A DNA stretch of 47,254 bases from Robiginitomaculum sp. (GTDB lineage: Bacteria > Pseudomonadota > Alphaproteobacteria > Caulobacterales > Maricaulaceae), in contig NVVV01000014.1 in the NCBI GenBank assembly GCA_002733495.1, positions 2,619-49,872 of the forward strand, read 5' to 3'. A model generated the notes under the pieces. That model did no database searches. It was not told the DNA's origin and worked only from the letters and a program-made list of their open reading frames with translations. Numbering within the stretch: the stretch's first letter is position 1; each line of letters starts with the position of its first letter. Positions 8,182-16,491 of this stretch are shown piece by piece. Position numbers and translations under genes: made by a program.

Positions 8182-9695
8182 AAACCGTGCGCCCCATCAC
8201 CATTGCCATTACCGCCATGGGGGGGCAAGGCGGCGGCGTTTTGGCCGACTGGATTGTCAGCCTGGGCGAACAAAACGGCTATATGGCCCAGTCCACTTCG
8301 GTGCCGGGCGTCGCACAGCGCACCGGCGCGACGATATATTATGTCGAACTTTTCCCTAGGGATGAGGCGCGTAAGGCCAAGCGCGACCCCATACTGGCCC
8401 TGACCCCGGTGCCCGGTGATGTGGACATCGTCATTGCCTCGGAAATGATGGAGGCCGGGCGGGCGCTGATGCGCGGCTTTGTCAGCAAGCGCACCACTCT
8501 GATTGCCTCGACCCACAGGGTTTATGCCATTTCAGAAAAAGAACCCCTTGGCGATGGCCGCAAAACCACCGAAGAGATATACGTTCTGGCCGAACAGTCC
8601 GCCGGGCGCTTTATTGCCTTTGATATGGACGCCGCAGCCAATGATACGAGCAGTTTTATCAGTTCGGTGCTGTTTGGCGCGCTGGCCGGGTCCGAGGCCC
8701 TGCCCTTTGACCGCGCGGCCTTTGAATACACTATAAAGCACGGCCAAAAGGCAGTAGAGGCCAATCTGGCGGGCTTTGCCCTTGGCTATGCGCACAGCAC
8801 CAATACTGCCCCGGCAAAACCGGCCACCCCAACACCAGTTCTTGCGCCACCGGCCCCGGCAGTCATGCCTTTGCTGGCACGCCTGGAGGCTGATTTCGCC
8901 CCGGCCAGTCATGATATGCTGCGCCATGGCCTGCGCCGGGTTGTGGATTTTCAGGACGTGGCCTATGGCGCGCTTTATCTGGAGCGTATGGCGCGCATCC
9001 ATGAACTGGACCTGGCCTATAACGGGGCGCGCAAAAACTGGCGCTTGACCTGTGCTATGGCGCGCTATCTGGCGCTGGCCATGGCCTATGAAGACACGGT
9101 ACGGGTGGCGGATTTAAAAACCCGCGCCGATCGTTTTGCCCGCTTTGCCCAAGAGGTAAGCGCGCAGGAAGGCCAGATCGTCACCATTACCGAATTTATG
9201 CACCCCCGTGTGGAAGAGCTTTGCGATATTCTGCCCACGCCCATAGGCCGATTTATCTTGCGTTCACCACGGGCAAAGCGCGCTTTGGGCCTCTTCTTTG
9301 GTAAGGGTCGCCGCATTGAAACCACGTCATTACACGGCTTTTTTCTGCTTCGCCTGATCTCTGCCTTCAAGCCCCTGCGCCGGTATTCTTTACGCTTTGA
9401 TGTGGAGACAAAACGCATTGAAAGCTGGATGCAAAATGTGGTGGATACCGCCCCCGACCATTATGCTTTGGCTTGTGAAATTGCGGGCCTGCAACGGCTG
9501 ATCAAGGGCTATGGCGATACCCACAGCCACGGCCTGAGAAATGTTGCCAAAATTACCGAAGCTCTTGGCAGTTTTGCCAAAATGAAGAGCGCCCACACCA
9601 CATTAAAGGCTCTTAAAGAGGCCTCTTTACAAGACGAAGACGGGCTGGCCTTAAGCGCCGCCCTTAAAAAATTACAAAACGGGAGAACGACATGA
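8178..9695 (+). CDS. iorB: Indolepyruvate oxidoreductase beta subunit with long C-terminal extension
   Basis: A 505-residue protein starting at ATG 8178, overlapping the alpha-subunit stop (ATGA). Residues 1 to about 190 are the gamma-type 2-oxoacid:acceptor oxidoreductase domain: ITAMGGQGGGVLADWI, then VPGVAQRTGATIYYVELFP and VIASEMMEAGRALMRGF. A Pro/Ala-rich linker (about 210-232) leads into a second helical domain of roughly 270 residues. Archaeal IorB proteins are only about 200 residues; the extended form is the bacterial type whose C-terminal domain I recall as DUF6537. The extension has no visible catalytic motif and may contact electron acceptors. It is coupled to the next gene by a 4-base overlap. 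Confidence 0.85.
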   Translation: MKTVRPITIAITAMGGQGGGVLADWIVSLGEQNGYMAQSTSVPGVAQRTGATIYYVELFPRDEARKAKRDPILALTPVPGDVDIVIASEMMEAGRALMRGFVSKRTTLIASTHRVYAISEKEPLGDGRKTTEEIYVLAEQSAGRFIAFDMDAAANDTSSFISSVLFGALAGSEALPFDRAAFEYTIKHGQKAVEANLAGFALGYAHSTNTAPAKPATPTPVLAPPAPAVMPLLARLEADFAPASHDMLRHGLRRVVDFQDVAYGALYLERMARIHELDLAYNGARKNWRLTCAMARYLALAMAYEDTVRVADLKTRADRFARFAQEVSAQEGQIVTITEFMHPRVEELCDILPTPIGRFILRSPRAKRALGLFFGKGRRIETTSLHGFFLLRLISAFKPLRRYSLRFDVETKRIESWMQNVVDTAPDHYALACEIAGLQRLIKGYGDTHSHGLRNVAKITEALGSFAKMKSAHTTLKALKEASLQDEDGLALSAALKKLQNGRTT

Positions 9696-10477
9696 ACGGC
9701 AATGATATATTAAGTGCCCTGACTGCTGCATTGGGCGGCGGCGGGGTCCGCGTTGTGGACCTGACGCAACCATTAGAGCCAGCAACCCCGGTTTTGCAAT
9801 TACCCCCGGAATTTGTGCAAAACCCGCCTTTTGAGATCGAGGTTCTGTCCAAATATGACGAACGCGGCCCCGCCTGGTACTGGAACAAATTTAAATGCGG
9901 CGAACACACTGGCACCCACTTTGATGCGCCCATTCATTTTGTTACCGGCAAGGACTATGAAAACAACGCCACCGATACAATTCCAGTGGAAAAATTCATT
10001 GGCCCGGCCTGCGTTATTGATGCCAGTAAAGAGGTGGGAAAAGACCCGGACTTTCTGATCAGCATCGACTATGTCAAAGCCTGGGAAGCCATTCATGGTA
10101 AAATCGCCCCCGGCTCCTGGGTGCTGTTTCGTACCGACTGGTCCAAACGCACTAATCCGGCAGAGTTTTTGAACTTCCATGAAGATGGCGCTCATACCCC
10201 CGGATGGGAGGCATCGTGCATTCCGTTTTTGGCCGAGGAACGCGACGTCCTGGGCGTTGGCGTAGAAACCGTGGGCACCGATGCGGGACAGGCCCACATG
10301 TTCGACCCTGCCTTTCCCTGTCATACCTTAATGCATGGGGCCAACAAGTTTGGGCTGGCCAGTCTGACCAATCTGGACCAATTGCCGCCCACCGGCGCGA
10401 TCATCATTGCGCCGCCTTTGAAAATCGTCAACGGGTCAGGCAGCCCCTTACGCGTACTGGCCCTCGCCCCGGCGTAA
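9692..10477 (+). CDS. Cyclase family hydrolase, isatin hydrolase/kynurenine formamidase-like
   Basis: A 261-residue metal-dependent hydrolase of the cyclase superfamily. The metal-binding signature H72-TGT-H76-F-D78-AP followed by IHF is intact, and a WYWNKFKCGE stretch precedes it. Known members include kynurenine formamidase and isatin hydrolase, which opens isatin to isatinate with a Mn ion. Coupling to iorB by ATGA and the aryl-CoA operon opposite favour an indole-ring or aromatic lactam substrate, so isatin-hydrolase-like is my preferred reading; kynurenine formamidase or another ring-opening activity is possible. No signal peptide is seen, so it should be cytoplasmic. It ends the plus-strand operon. 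Confidence 0.82.
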   Translation: MNGNDILSALTAALGGGGVRVVDLTQPLEPATPVLQLPPEFVQNPPFEIEVLSKYDERGPAWYWNKFKCGEHTGTHFDAPIHFVTGKDYENNATDTIPVEKFIGPACVIDASKEVGKDPDFLISIDYVKAWEAIHGKIAPGSWVLFRTDWSKRTNPAEFLNFHEDGAHTPGWEASCIPFLAEERDVLGVGVETVGTDAGQAHMFDPAFPCHTLMHGANKFGLASLTNLDQLPPTGAIIIAPPLKIVNGSGSPLRVLALAPA

Positions 10478-10794
10478 ATCAGCATCCAAATGGCACCGCT
10501 ATAACCCTCGCCGTGATGGCAGGGAAAACCTTGTCCGCTTCTCTCTTGGTGTCATCCCGGCCCCCTTGTCATTGCCGGGCTTGTCCCGGCAATCCAGAGC
10601 GGCGTTGCAGGAGAACTGGATTACCCGGATAAACCGGGTAATGACATGAGGGAAAACTAACCTCCTCATCCTGAGCTTGTCGAAGGATGGCGTAATAGCG
10701 CCCCATTTCATGCAGTATTATATTGCATTGCAGCACAATCTGATGAACAAGCAGCCCCTTTGCCTGCGGGCGCATAATCAATCAGGTCACGACC
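10478..10794. repeat. Intergenic gap with three palindromic elements
   Basis: No gene is supported in these 317 bases. It contains a perfect hairpin ATTGCCGGG-CTTGT-CCCGGCAAT at 10571-10593, a second TTACCCGG-ATAAA-CCGGGTAA at 10621-10641, and the family element CCTCATCCTGAGCTTGTCG followed by AAGGATGG at about 10662-10689. They match elements in other gaps of this window. They may double as transcription barriers after the cyclase gene. The SulP promoter should lie in the AT-richer stretch 10700-10790, but I cannot fix it. Confidence 0.6.
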
Positions 10795-12408
10795 ATGAGA
10801 GCCACCCTTGCCGCCTTTGCTGATCGCCTTTCCGCTTCTGGCTGGAAAGAGCGCAGCCTGCGCGATTTTACCCCAAAGCGCATCCGCATCGAAATACTGG
10901 CCGGCCTAACTGTGGCGCTGGCTCTGGTGCCTGAGGCCGTGGCCTTTGCCTTTGTCGCCGGTGTGCATCCGCTGGTGGGGCTTTATGCGGCGTTTCTGGT
11001 GGGGCTGATCACCGCCCTTATTGGGGGCCAGCCGGGCATGATTTCCGGGGCCACCGGGGCGCTGGCCGTGGTGATGGTGGCGCTGGTATCCGCCCATGGG
11101 GTGGAATATCTCTTCGCCACTGTGGTTTTGATGGGGGTTTTACAAATTCTGGCCGGCGTGTTCCGGCTGGGAAAACTGATCCGTCTGGTACCGCACCCGG
11201 TCATGCTGGGCTTTGTTAACGGCTTGGCCATCGTTATTTTTCTGGCGCAATTATCGCAATTTCAGGTGGGGCCGGAAGGTCACAGGGTCTGGATGAACGG
11301 CCTGCCACTGGCCCTGACGCTGGGTCTGGTGGTCCTGACTATGGGGATTATCTGGCTGATGCCTAAAATCACCAGCATCATTCCAGCGCCGCTGGCCGGT
11401 ATTGCCGTGGTTGCCGCCTTGGTGATCGGCTTTGGACTGGACGTACCACGCGTGGGCGATCTGGCTTCGATCAAAGGCGGCCTGCCATCATTTCACCTGC
11501 CCACGGTGCCACTGAACCTTGAAACGTTGGAGATTATTCTCCCCTACGCCATCATTCTGGCCGCCATTGGCCTGATTGAAAGTCTGCTGACGCTGAACTT
11601 GGTGGGCGAAATGACCGGCAAGCACAGCGGCGGCGCGTCGCGCGAATGCCTGGCGCAGGGGCTGGCTAATACGATGACGGGGTTTTTTGGCGGCATGGGC
11701 GGTTGCGCCATGATCGGCCAGTCCATGATTAATGTGAAATCCGGGGGCCGCACGCGCCTTTCTGCTTTGGCGGCGGCGCTTTTTCTTCTGAGCTTTATCC
11801 TGCTGGCCTCGGGCCTGATTGAACAAATCCCGCTGGCGGCCCTCGTTGGGGTGATGTTCATGGTGGTGATCGGCACCTTTGCCTGGCAGAGCCTGCGTAT
11901 TCTGCCGCGCATTCCGCGCCTTGATGCCTTTGTGATTATTCTGGTGACCGCCGTCACCGTAAAATATGATCTGGCCACCGCCGTTGTGGTAGGCGTCATT
12001 GTTTCGGCGCTGGCTTATGCATGGAGCAATGCGCGGCGCATTCATGCGGTGGTCCGCGAAAGCCATTCAGAATCCGGGGCCAAGGTTTATGAGATCGAAG
12101 GGCCGCTTTTCTTTGGCTCCACCGATGGCTTTGCCGAGCTTTTTACCCCCGATGAAGACCCCGATGTGGTGATTGTGGACTTTATGCGCTCGCGCGTGGT
12201 GGACCAGTCTGCCTTGCAAGCCATCGAGGCTTTGGCATCGAAATACCAAAAGTGCGGAAAAACCCTGCGCCTTCGACATTTATCACGCGATTGCCACAAA
12301 TTGCTGAACCGCGCCGGTCAGCTCATGGTCGCAACCAATGATGACCCGGATTACGGTCTGGCCGTGGACTATTCAGTGCGCACCGGCATTTTGGGCGGCG
12401 CGCACTAA
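10795..12408 (+). CDS. SulP-family anion transporter with STAS domain
   Basis: A 537-residue inner-membrane transporter. Residues about 30-420 hold a run of hydrophobic segments with SulP features: [30 protein letters not shown] at the start of the membrane domain (the proline/glycine-rich first segments), [17 protein letters not shown], and [17 protein letters not shown]. Residues about 430-530 form a cytoplasmic STAS domain ([41 protein letters not shown]). Family members carry sulfate, bicarbonate or dicarboxylates; the substrate cannot be told. It is transcribed toward the next gene and their ends are 7 bases apart, so any terminator must lie within a coding region. The ATG at 10795 has only a weak AGG upstream. 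Confidence 0.92.
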   Translation: MRATLAAFADRLSASGWKERSLRDFTPKRIRIEILAGLTVALALVPEAVAFAFVAGVHPLVGLYAAFLVGLITALIGGQPGMISGATGALAVVMVALVSAHGVEYLFATVVLMGVLQILAGVFRLGKLIRLVPHPVMLGFVNGLAIVIFLAQLSQFQVGPEGHRVWMNGLPLALTLGLVVLTMGIIWLMPKITSIIPAPLAGIAVVAALVIGFGLDVPRVGDLASIKGGLPSFHLPTVPLNLETLEIILPYAIILAAIGLIESLLTLNLVGEMTGKHSGGASRECLAQGLANTMTGFFGGMGGCAMIGQSMINVKSGGRTRLSALAAALFLLSFILLASGLIEQIPLAALVGVMFMVVIGTFAWQSLRILPRIPRLDAFVIILVTAVTVKYDLATAVVVGVIVSALAYAWSNARRIHAVVRESHSESGAKVYEIEGPLFFGSTDGFAELFTPDEDPDVVIVDFMRSRVVDQSALQAIEALASKYQKCGKTLRLRHLSRDCHKLLNRAGQLMVATNDDPDYGLAVDYSVRTGILGGAH

Positions 12409-12415
12409 CTATCGC

Positions 12416-14815
12416 CTACAGATCCAGGGCCTTTGTCAGCGCGCCAACCGCCTTTTTGGGGTCTTCATAATTCAGCGTATAAAGATCACCTGCTTCCAGC
12501 CAGTCATTAAGCGCGCTGACCTGCGCACCAGATAGTGACCGTCCCTGATCACTTGTTGCCGAAACCAACAGTGCATCCAGCGCCTGATGCACGCTGGCCG
12601 GTTTCACCTCTGTCTCGCTATTTTGCGCGCGCGCTGCCACAATTATGGCCCGCAGCTTCAGCGGCTTATATAGCCCTTGCAGATTGGAGGCCACAAGGCG
12701 GCCCTCGCCCCCCGATGACCAGTTTTGATAGCACGAAGGCGGCAGCGTCCCCAATTTTGCGGTAACACCGTCCACATCATCGCTCTGTAAACGCACCGGC
12801 AAGCCAAGCGGCAAGGCTGATTTTGGTTTACCCGTATCCAGAACCACGCCCCCTGCATAGTCGTGCCCCGTGATCACACTGAGCATCATCGGCAAGGCAT
12901 CATCCCACCCGTTTTCCCGGCCCGCGACGAAGAAGACCGCCTCGGTGGCGCTGATCGGCACCAGTGTCCCGGCGACCGCCAGATTTTGCGCCTTGCCCAC
13001 TGCTTGTTCAAACAGCGCCCGCGTCACAATCTGCGCCAGATTATCCAGCCCAAGCCCTGTGCTGGCAAGGTTTGACCCCACCGCCAGCGCATAGCCAACA
13101 GGGGCGCGCTGTATGGCAATGCTCAGATCACTGCGCTTTTTAGTCGTGGCAAATGGGGCAAAGAGCGGGCCAAGGCGCGCCGCCACGGCGGCGCTGCCAT
13201 AATCCATCGCGATGGCCCGCGCGCCTACATACAGCGTCACCGCCGCCGGGGCTTTTGAAGGCGTTTCACTTGCAGGTTCCGGAGCATCCTGTTCGCCGGT
13301 ATCGCGGCGCAAAAGGCCCAATTGCGCCCAACTGGCCAACGCATCCCAGACATTTTCACGGATCATCCATTGCTCGTCATCGCTGGGCGCACCGTGCGCC
13401 GCCTCATGGGCGGCAATCAGGTCCTGAGCAATGCCCTCAGGGTCGGCCCCATCGGCCACTTGCAACCAGATCCAGCCGGAAACCGGATTGGGGGTATAAA
13501 GCGTACCGTTTTTCTCAAAATAAAGTGCCAGTTCGTCTTCTGAAACAATTTCCACGGTCTGGTTTGGGCACAGGCGCACCGGGCGCAAATTATGCCCCAG
13601 CACGGCCTGGGCGCTGACAATATCGGCATAGCGCGGCACCGGAAAAAACGACAGATAGTCCTCGACACTCTCTTTGGCGGGGAACAAACACTGGAACCCG
13701 CCAGCGCGCGCCAACTCGCCCTCACCCTCTTTGATCAAGCGCGCCTCGCGGCCAAGACCGCTATGCTCTGCAGGTGGCCCATTCAGCCCTAGCAAAGAGA
13801 CCATATCGGCCACCATGGTGCGTTTGATTTTTGTCTCTGTATCGCCGCCATCATCCGGCGCAGCGCACACCTCCAGCGAAGGGCTTAAATTACATTCCAG
13901 TATCCAGGGCTTCAGGTCTGCATCTACCAGACAATCCACCCCCAGCAATTCATAACAACCATTGGCCGGGGCCTTTTGCACCTTTAAACGGTTGCGCATG
14001 CGTTCGCGCACCGCCATCACTGTCAGGGTCACCAGGTCATGGATTTTGGCAAAAAGCGCTGCATCGTCATGACCCTCATCGCGTAACCACTGGCGATATT
14101 CTGACAAAGCGACAAACACCACCGGCGCATCCGCATCAGTATTAGTGGCATTGATATCCGGGTTGGTCAGATGCGCGAATGGGTTGTTCGGATCCTCTAT
14201 ATTATAAGGCTCGGAGGCCAGTTTGGCAAAGCCCTCCTCGTGCAGATAGATACGCAAAGGCTCTACCGAGCTGACCAGCACATAAAGACGCAGCACATAT
14301 TTGCGGTCATTCATCACATGGGGGTTGTCGATATATTCCTGCACCATCCAGCGTGGTTCCAGCGGAATATTGGCAATGTCCTGCACCACCTCGATGCCGC
14401 GTCCGCGTGATGAATTTTTGGGCTTTAATATCCAGGCTTTTTCCGGGTTCTGCGCGGCGCAGGCCTGCAGCGCATGATAATCATCAGGCATGGCATAGAC
14501 CCGGGGGAAATAGTCCATGCGCGCACGATTAACCGCCGAGGCCTGCCTGGCCCGTGCGGCCTGCAAAGTCTCGTAGAGATAATCCTTGATCGTCAGACCG
14601 TTATTGCCTGGAATATGATTGATGGATTTGGTCTCATTCAATTGCTCAAACACATGGGGATCCGGCATGCCGGTGTACCAGCAACTATCCCAGTTTTGTA
14701 CATCACCCGCCGTCCAGAGCGTACTATCCAGCGCCTCGACAAAGAACACATCCTGCCCCGGTTCACGGTTCCCGGCCAGCCAGTAACGACGCTGTGTTTT
14801 TGCTGTTGTGCTCAT
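12416..14815 (-). CDS. Tubulin-tyrosine-ligase-type ATP-grasp / PqqD-like / degenerate HprK-like fusion
   Basis: A three-domain protein of 799 residues (ATG at 14815 after AAGGG; a GTG at 14818 adds one). Numbering below follows the longer form. Residues 1-345 form a TTL-type ATP-grasp ligase: WILKPKNSSRGRGIE at 129-143, RKYVLRLYVLV near 172, HLTNPDIN near 216, and GVDCLVDADLKPWILECNLSPSL near 293-315, where E308 and N310 fit the Mg-ATP site. TTL-family enzymes join amino acids to protein chains. Residues about 405-505 resemble a PqqD/RRE-type domain. Residues about 520-800 resemble an HPr-kinase-like domain, but its P-loop position reads AGRENGWDDAL (632-642), lacking GK[ST]. The gene is divergent from the repeat cytochrome at 15051 and convergent with the transporter. 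Substrate unknown; PqqD and HprK assignments are by eye. Confidence 0.78.
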   Translation of the reverse strand: MSTTAKTQRRYWLAGNREPGQDVFFVEALDSTLWTAGDVQNWDSCWYTGMPDPHVFEQLNETKSINHIPGNNGLTIKDYLYETLQAARARQASAVNRARMDYFPRVYAMPDDYHALQACAAQNPEKAWILKPKNSSRGRGIEVVQDIANIPLEPRWMVQEYIDNPHVMNDRKYVLRLYVLVSSVEPLRIYLHEEGFAKLASEPYNIEDPNNPFAHLTNPDINATNTDADAPVVFVALSEYRQWLRDEGHDDAALFAKIHDLVTLTVMAVRERMRNRLKVQKAPANGCYELLGVDCLVDADLKPWILECNLSPSLEVCAAPDDGGDTETKIKRTMVADMVSLLGLNGPPAEHSGLGREARLIKEGEGELARAGGFQCLFPAKESVEDYLSFFPVPRYADIVSAQAVLGHNLRPVRLCPNQTVEIVSEDELALYFEKNGTLYTPNPVSGWIWLQVADGADPEGIAQDLIAAHEAAHGAPSDDEQWMIRENVWDALASWAQLGLLRRDTGEQDAPEPASETPSKAPAAVTLYVGARAIAMDYGSAAVAARLGPLFAPFATTKKRSDLSIAIQRAPVGYALAVGSNLASTGLGLDNLAQIVTRALFEQAVGKAQNLAVAGTLVPISATEAVFFVAGRENGWDDALPMMLSVITGHDYAGGVVLDTGKPKSALPLGLPVRLQSDDVDGVTAKLGTLPPSCYQNWSSGGEGRLVASNLQGLYKPLKLRAIIVAARAQNSETEVKPASVHQALDALLVSATSDQGRSLSGAQVSALNDWLEAGDLYTLNYEDPKKAVGALTKALDL

Positions 14816-14970
14816 CACCTGCCCTTGTGTTTATACATGGCACCGATACGCAATGCGCCGGCCCCTGCTGTCAAGCGTTCTGGCCATTAGAATACGGGAG
14901 CGATGGCGCACCTCTCGAAAATGTTACCAAAGCGGATTTATATGTGTATTGCTCCCTTTTACCCCAATCT

Positions 14971-14987
14971 CTAGCCTGACACGCTAG
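14971..14987. promoter_or_regulatory. Inverted repeat in the ATP-grasp/cytochrome divergent gap
   Basis: CTAGC-CTGACAC-GCTAG is a perfect 5-base inverted repeat with a 7-base spacer, 64 bases before the cytochrome ATG, in the 235-base gap (14816-15050) between two divergent genes. It could be an operator for shared control. No confident -35/-10 pair could be fixed in the gap, and nothing else was recognised there. Confidence 0.35.
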
Positions 14988-15050
14988 GGTGCATTTGCGC
15001 CGAAAATGACGATTAGCAAACACAAACAGCCATGTGCTAAGGGGAAAACT

Positions 15051-15857
15051 ATGCAAGACCGTAATAATAAACGGCAGAAATTACTTAAAAATCTGGCCAA
15101 GGGCCTGCTTTACTCTACGCCCCTTATGGTGGCTGGCATTGGCATTAACCAGGCCGTAGCCACCGACGCATTTGCTTATGAGCAAGCCGCCGGTGAAGCC
15201 GAAGCCAAAAAAGAGGCCAAGGGCGAGGGTGAAGCCGAAGCCCACAAGATGAAAGGCCACGCCGAGGCCAAGGGCGAAGGTGAAGCCGAAGCACACAAGA
15301 TGAAAGGCCACGCCGAGGCCAAGGGCGAAGGTGAAGCCGAAGCACACAAGATGAAAGGCCACGCCGAGGCCAAGGGCGAGGGTGAAGCCGAAGCTCACAA
15401 GACAAAAGGCCATGCCGAAGCCAAGGGCGAAGGTGAAGCCGAGGGCGAGGCAAAGGGTGAAGCTGAGGGCGAAGCCGAAGGTGAGGGCGAAGCTGAAGGT
15501 AATCCCAAAGATATTAAACGCCCGATGTTCTCTAAAAAATATAAGGGCGATCGCTCTAATCTGGCTGCACGGGGCAAAGAACTTTATGCCGATGCGTCAC
15601 TGTCCACCAATGGCCTGAGCTGTAATAGCTGCCATACGGATATGGAAGGCTATAACGATACGTTCAAAAACCCATTCCCTCATTATGTGGCTATGGGCAA
15701 AGATCTGTACCGCCAGAAAAAAGTGACCACGGAATCCATGGTACAAATCTGCATGCAACAACCAATGGAAGCCAAGCCTCTGCCTTGGGATTCCGAAGAA
15801 CTGGCCGCTCTATCAACCTATGTTGATGTGCTGCAAAAAGAATACGCCGCCAAGTAA
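15051..15857 (+). CDS. c-type cytochrome with Glu/Lys/His-rich tandem repeats
   Basis: A 268-residue exported protein. I chose ATG 15051 because AAGGGG lies six bases upstream; an in-frame ATG at 15006 lacks this. A basic N-terminus and a hydrophobic segment (LLYSTPLMVAGIGINQAVA) form the signal peptide. Residues about 57-124 are four 17-residue repeats of KGEGEAEAHKMKGHAEA, followed by about 26 residues rich in EGEAEGE. The C-terminal 100 residues form a monohaem domain: C191-NS-C194-H195, with M239 (PMEAKPLPW) the likely distal ligand. It should be periplasmic or membrane-tethered. Monohaem cytochromes of this sort carry electrons in sulfur or respiratory pathways, but no partner enzyme is adjacent. 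The acidic repeat may be flexible, bind metal, or be modified by the divergent ATP-grasp protein (inference). Confidence 0.85.
   Translation: MQDRNNKRQKLLKNLAKGLLYSTPLMVAGIGINQAVATDAFAYEQAAGEAEAKKEAKGEGEAEAHKMKGHAEAKGEGEAEAHKMKGHAEAKGEGEAEAHKMKGHAEAKGEGEAEAHKTKGHAEAKGEGEAEGEAKGEAEGEAEGEGEAEGNPKDIKRPMFSKKYKGDRSNLAARGKELYADASLSTNGLSCNSCHTDMEGYNDTFKNPFPHYVAMGKDLYRQKKVTTESMVQICMQQPMEAKPLPWDSEELAALSTYVDVLQKEYAAK
15219..15422 (+). repeat. Four 51-bp in-frame tandem repeats
   Basis: Four consecutive 51-base units begin at AAGGGCGA(A/G)GGTGAAGCC and encode 17 residues each. Units 2 and 3 are identical over most of their length; unit 4 changes M to T in HKMKG and uses several synonymous changes. A degenerate EGEAEGE-coding stretch of similar wording runs to about 15500. 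Near identity at the DNA level implies recent expansion, so copy number probably varies among strains. Confidence 0.95.
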
Positions 15858-15882
15858 ATCTGGCCGGTCGAACACTAACGAA

Positions 15883-15909
15883 AACGCTCACCTTCTGGTG
15901 GGCGTTTTT
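15883..15909 (+). terminator. Rho-independent terminator after the repeat cytochrome
   Basis: A ten-base-pair stem AACGCTCACC / GGTGGGCGTT (one G-T pair) encloses a TTCT loop and runs into a T tract, 26 bases after the cytochrome stop codon. It separates this gene from the next cytochrome. Confidence 0.88.
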
Positions 15910-15974
15910 GTTTATGGCAGCGTAACGCAGATGTGAACATTCGCGATTTGCATTCTCGTTCATCTTCGGTTCAA

Positions 15975-15996
15975 CCTTATCCTGATACAGATAAGG
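15975..15996. promoter_or_regulatory. Inverted repeat upstream of the small cytochrome c
   Basis: CCTTATC-CTGATACA-GATAAGG, a perfect 7-base inverted repeat with an 8-base centre, lies 47 bases before the ATG at 16043. Position and symmetry suggest an operator or a 5' leader hairpin. No matching regulator can be named. Confidence 0.4.
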
Positions 15997-16042
15997 GTCT
16001 GATGGTGCGCTTTGAGAATGGCCCTAATATAAGGAAAATCTG

Positions 16043-16426
16043 ATGCAAAAAAATACTCTTATGCTTATCGGCGGTGCTGTGGCACTGGCGCTCACGGCGG
16101 GAACTGCCACGGCAGATACTGCGGCTGGCGAAGCCGTGTTCAAAAAATGCCGCGTTTGCCACTCGGTTGTGCAAGGCAAAAAGAAAGTTGGCCCTAGCCT
16201 TTATGGCGTTGTTGGCCGCACACCGGGCACACTGGATGGCTATAAATACAGCGATTCCATGAAGGCCTTTGGCGCCGGTGGCGCATCTTGGGATGCCGCA
16301 ACACTAAGCACTTATCTGATTAAGCCACGCGCAACGGTTGCCAAGACCAAAATGATGTTTCCAGGCCTGAAAAATGAGGCAGACCGCACGGCAGTGATTG
16401 CCTATCTGGATAGTCTGGACGACTAA
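16043..16426 (+). CDS. Small class I c-type cytochrome (c2/c550-like)
   Basis: A 127-residue exported monohaem cytochrome. Residues 1-24 are a signal peptide (LMLIGGAVALALTAGTATA) with cleavage likely after TATA. The haem motif is C36-RV-C39-H40 in AGEAVFKKCRVCHSV, then KKVGPSLYGVVGRTPGT and a C-terminal TKMMFPGLK with M104/M105 as the methionine ligand, and RTAVIAYL in the last helix. This is the mitochondrial/c2-like layout. It would shuttle electrons in the periplasm, for example from the bc1 complex to an oxidase. AAGGA lies seven bases before the ATG. It has its own leader after the 15883 terminator. Confidence 0.92.
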   Translation: MQKNTLMLIGGAVALALTAGTATADTAAGEAVFKKCRVCHSVVQGKKKVGPSLYGVVGRTPGTLDGYKYSDSMKAFGAGGASWDAATLSTYLIKPRATVAKTKMMFPGLKNEADRTAVIAYLDSLDD

Positions 16427-16450
16427 TCCCCACATCAGTCCAAATATACA

Positions 16451-16491
16451 AAAGGGTTTTCGGTGTGCCTAACTGGCCCCGGAAACCCTTT
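16451..16491. terminator. Probable bidirectional terminator between cytochrome c and murA
   Basis: AAAGGGTTTTCGG and CCGGAAACCCTTT pair as a 13-base stem (one G-T pair) around a 15-base loop. On the plus strand TCTATAT follows; on the minus strand the outer AAAGGG arm gives a CCCTTT tail. The stem includes the murA stop codon region, so two convergent genes share it. Confidence 0.65.

Noticed and set aside
15219..15422. Tandem repeats considered as a CRISPR array
   Set aside because: The 51-base units are contiguous without unique spacers, in frame, and encode protein.
15081..15453. Three long open frames on the minus strand across the repeat cytochrome (Ser/Pro/Leu- or Gly/Phe-rich)
   Set aside because: They are antisense shadows of the 51-base repeats; no ribosome site or family resemblance, and the plus strand has a clear signal peptide and haem motif.
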